The notes under the pieces were generated by a model. That model did not search any database, had not been told where the DNA came from, and saw nothing but the letters and a program-made list of their open reading frames with translations. This document shows positions 5,948-7,669 of a stretch of 7,669 bases of DNA, in pieces (the first letter of the stretch is position 1; every line of letters starts with the position of its first letter). The DNA lies in NCBI GenBank assembly GCA_031267205.1, contig JAIRZN010000018.1:1-7669 (forward strand). The letters run 5' to 3'. This DNA is from Tannerellaceae bacterium (lineage in GTDB: Bacteria; Bacteroidota; Bacteroidia; Bacteroidales; Tannerellaceae). Position numbers and translations under genes: made by a program.

Positions 5948-6889
5948 TCAATTGGGGATATATCCGCTTTCCTCAATAACGTATTTCCCTGCTTCCGACA
6001 GGAGGAGGTAATAAATTCCGAATGCCGGCGACGTTCTGTCCATATCGGAGCGAATGACGGCATAGACGTCTGTTGTATAAGGATAATATTTGTTCCTCAA
6101 AGCGTTTTGGTCGGGAAATACGCCGTCAACGGCAATGGCTTTTGCGGTCTTGTCCCTGACCATAAATTTATCGTAGTAATGAATCGAGTAACAAAGCCCG
6201 TCGACATCGCTTCCTATTTGATTATACACTACCCCCATGCCGAATAGATTGTATTCCAAAGGAAAATCCATCATCGTTAAATCTTTCATCACCAATGATT
6301 CCATAAGTTCCTGACTGCCCGAATTGCTGTTTCGCCTATATGGGTGGATTTCCGCATCCTTGCCGCCGACTTGCTTCCAATTGGTTACTTTACCTGTATA
6401 GATGTTCCGTATTTGATTCGTGGATAATGATCTTACGGGATTTTGGGGGTTTGTGATAAAGATAAATGCATCCAAAGCAATAGGCGTTTCAATCAAAGTC
6501 ACGCCCAAATCGGCTGCATAGGCCTTTTCATCGCCTGACATCACCCGCGCAGTGAATATTAAGTCCACTTCACCGTCAATGAGCCTTATAAACGAGTCAT
6601 GCGTTTTGGACATTGTTATACATTCATAGTATCTGTCGGGAACGACTTCCGCAGGATATATGCTGTATGCTCCGTCCGAAGAAGAGCCAGCCCAATCGTA
6701 TTTAAACCCCAGCAGTTTACACGCGATCAGGTTACGCAACCCGATAGTGGTTGTAGAACCGTCCGTTTTGGGGTAATTCTCCATTGTTATCCCATTGATT
6801 ACGAAAGGTGAAACGTCTGTCGCCTCTTTTTCGCAGGAAACAAAACCGAAGGCTAATAAGGCCCATGCAAATAAGTTCCGATTTTTCAT
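5948..6889 (-). CDS. PstS-like substrate-binding lipoprotein
   Basis: A 313-residue predicted lipoprotein of the PstS-like phosphate-binding group. The ATG at 6889 is chosen because it gives a standard lipoprotein signal (MKNRNLFAWALL...FVSC, Cys19); the longer frame from 6928 would put 13 polar residues in front. Typical landmarks follow: DGSTTT (43-48), the anion-loop counterpart of the DGSTS motif; VDLIFTARVMS (108-118); NPVRSLSTNQIRNIYTGKVT, then NWKQVGG (150-176), characteristic of PstS-like proteins; RRNSNSGSQELM (185-196), matching the second anion-binding segment RxxxSGT; and a C-terminal YVIEESGYIPN like the usual end of the family. Phosphate is the likely but unproven ligand. No pstC, pstA or pstB is nearby, so it is an orphan in this window. 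It is divergent from the GNAT gene, and its predicted promoter overlaps that gene's promoter. Confidence 0.88.
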   Translation of the reverse strand: MKNRNLFAWALLAFGFVSCEKEATDVSPFVINGITMENYPKTDGSTTTIGLRNLIACKLLGFKYDWAGSSSDGAYSIYPAEVVPDRYYECITMSKTHDSFIRLIDGEVDLIFTARVMSGDEKAYAADLGVTLIETPIALDAFIFITNPQNPVRSLSTNQIRNIYTGKVTNWKQVGGKDAEIHPYRRNSNSGSQELMESLVMKDLTMMDFPLEYNLFGMGVVYNQIGSDVDGLCYSIHYYDKFMVRDKTAKAIAVDGVFPDQNALRNKYYPYTTDVYAVIRSDMDRTSPAFGIYYLLLSEAGKYVIEESGYIPN

Positions 6890-6934
6890 ACTGATTTTTT
6901 TAAAGTGTTCCGTATCTATTCCGATCATTGTTCG

Positions 6935-6964
6935 TTGTAAAGGTACGGAGAAAATATATCTTTG
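6935..6964 (+). promoter_or_regulatory. Predicted promoter of the GNAT gene
   Basis: TTG at 6935-6937, 19 bp, then TATCTTTG at 6957-6964 fits the Bacteroidota housekeeping promoter (-33 TTTG, -7 TAnnTTTG), with an exact -7 box. Transcription would begin near 6970, leaving a leader of roughly 27 nt before the ATG at 6997. Confidence 0.6.
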
Positions 6965-6981
6965 CCGTTAAGATAAACCAA
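6951..6981 (-). promoter_or_regulatory. Predicted promoter of the PstS-like gene
   Basis: On the minus strand TTG (6979-6981), 20 bp, then TATATTTT (6951-6958) matches the Bacteroidota promoter with one mismatch in the -7 box. The leader would be about 55 nt. It overlaps the GNAT promoter: the two -7 boxes share positions 6957-6958, so polymerase probably cannot occupy both at once. Confidence 0.42.
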
Positions 6982-6996
6982 TGATTATTATTCGAT

Positions 6997-7482
6997 ATGA
7001 CGGCATCAGCAAACAGTATTACGGTCGCGGCCTGCGATCTTTCCGACATGTCGCACCGGAAGGCGGTTGCGGACTTGATAAATGCGTATATAATGGACGA
7101 AATGGGTGGAGGGACGCCGCTCACGGAGGATGAACAGGTTCGCTTGACGGACGGCTTGGGGAATCATCCTTCGGCAATTATCCTGCTTGCCGCGGCAGGC
7201 GACGGTTTCGTCGGTCTCTTGGTAGCTTTTGAAAACTTCTCGACCTTTACCGCCCGGCCTATGATTAATATTCACGACGTTATGGTCTTGCCCGGATACC
7301 GCGGGCAGGGTGTCGGACGTCGTCTGTTGGATGCTATTGTCGAAGAAGCCGCCCGCCGTCATGCCTCACGCATCACTCTTGAAGTCAGGCAGGATAACGT
7401 CGTCGCCCGCAACCTCTATAAATCCTTAGGATTCGCCTCTCCCACGCCCGACATGTATTATTGGAGGAAATATTTGGAATAG
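6997..7482 (+). CDS. GNAT-family N-acetyltransferase
   Basis: Cytoplasmic enzyme of 161 residues in the GCN5-related acetyltransferase superfamily, which moves an acetyl group from acetyl-CoA to an amine. The acetyl-CoA pyrophosphate-binding loop is clear: VLPGYRGQGVGRRLL (97-111) with the RGQGVG core at 102-107. Strand 4 just before it is INIHDVMV (90-97). Motif B is NVVARNLYKSLGF (134-146), with the conserved Asn and Tyr141. The end MYYWRKYL (153-160) is typical of a Bacteroidota subgroup. The N-terminal part (about 8-60) forms the variable substrate-binding helices, so the substrate (small molecule, peptide or protein) cannot be predicted. Length is normal and a single domain fills the protein. 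The ATG at 6997 lies close behind an exact TAnnTTTG promoter box. The gene is divergent from the PstS-like gene and is followed within 20 bp by the second palindromic array. Confidence 0.93.
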   Translation: MTASANSITVAACDLSDMSHRKAVADLINAYIMDEMGGGTPLTEDEQVRLTDGLGNHPSAIILLAAAGDGFVGLLVAFENFSTFTARPMINIHDVMVLPGYRGQGVGRRLLDAIVEEAARRHASRITLEVRQDNVVARNLYKSLGFASPTPDMYYWRKYLE

Positions 7483-7496
7483 ATTTTTCCCATCTA

Positions 7497-7669
7497 CCTT
7501 TTGTAATCTTACAAACGCCGGAAAACCTTTTGACCTTTTGTAATCTTACAAACGCCGAAAAAGTTCCTGTGGGCTTTTGTAACTTTACAAACGCCGAAAA
7601 GTTCGCGCGAAGCTTTTGTAACTTTACAAACGCCGAAAAATCTTTTGACCTTTTGTAATCTTACAAACG
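7497..7669. repeat. Second palindromic array, at least five copies, cut by the window end
   Basis: Five copies of the perfect-arm palindrome TTTGTAA-n2-TTACAAA start at 7500, 7537, 7576, 7615 and 7652. Each is embedded in a longer conserved block, CTTTTGTAA-yy-TTACAAACG then CCGAAAA, about 27 bp in all. Centres are TC in copies 1, 2 and 5 and CT in copies 3 and 4. Variable linkers of about 10-13 bp separate the blocks; those after copies 1 and 4 share CTTTTGAC. The spacing is 37, 39, 39 and 37 bp, so the reading frame shifts and the array is not coding. It begins 14-17 bp after the GNAT stop codon and continues past the window. A role as a 3'-end hairpin series or a protein-binding array is possible. 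Confidence 0.92.

Noticed and set aside
6890..6928. Upstream start (6928) for the PstS-like gene
   Set aside because: It would add 13 polar residues before a standard lipoprotein signal and run into the predicted promoter region.
7461..7658. Open frame with repeats of CNxTNAEK after the GNAT gene
   Set aside because: It overlaps the GNAT end, and the 37-bp spacings shift the frame between array copies, so the repeats are conserved as DNA and not as protein.
7497..7669. Second array considered as a CRISPR array
   Set aside because: Linkers are only about 10-13 bp, two of them share sequence, each repeat is itself a palindrome, and no cas gene is present.

Overview
The window looks like chromosomal DNA of a gut-type Bacteroidales (Bacteroidota). 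The evidence is a six-bladed beta-propeller lipoprotein, DUF4831-like and DUF6261-like proteins that I know only from this order, a Bacteroidota-type POT peptide transporter with the SNMGERFGFY-like first helix, no Shine-Dalgarno sequences, and promoter boxes of the TTG-N19/20-TAnnTTTG type. Genus cannot be fixed; a Parabacteroides/Tannerella/Barnesiella relative is a guess.

Layout. At 1-128 is the 3' end of an unidentified plus-strand gene. At 190-478, between that gene and the convergent gene that follows, is a non-coding array of thirteen 21-bp units, each carrying the palindrome TATGTTnnCAACATA, bounded by a 9-bp inverted repeat. Then come four minus-strand genes, in order of transcription: a DUF6261-like protein with an extra C-terminal domain (5632-4496), a secreted DUF4831 protein (4486-3416), a POT-family peptide transporter (3393-1882) and a beta-propeller lipoprotein (1693-491). 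The first three are separated by only 9 and 22 bp and are probably one operon. The lipoprotein follows a 188-bp gap that holds a 19-bp perfect inverted repeat (25 bp with one mismatch). Upstream, a 315-bp non-coding stretch separates the operon from a minus-strand PstS-like substrate-binding lipoprotein (6889-5948). That gene is divergent from a GNAT acetyltransferase (6997-7482, plus) across 107 bp in which two predicted promoters overlap. After the GNAT gene a second palindromic array (7497 to the window end, at least five copies of TTTGTAAyyTTACAAA every 37-39 bp) runs off the edge.

How the genes may work together. The transporter and the secreted DUF4831 protein suggest an envelope or peptide-uptake theme, with the DUF6261-like protein as an intracellular partner of unknown role. 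This is inferred from gene spacing only. The PstS-like protein has no permease or ATPase genes beside it here.

The most unusual content is the two unrelated palindromic arrays, both at gene 3' ends. The first is periodic at exactly two helical turns and shows nested 42-bp and 63-bp duplications. Also notable is the C-terminal extension on the DUF6261-like protein. No mobile element, CRISPR array, tRNA or rRNA was recognised.
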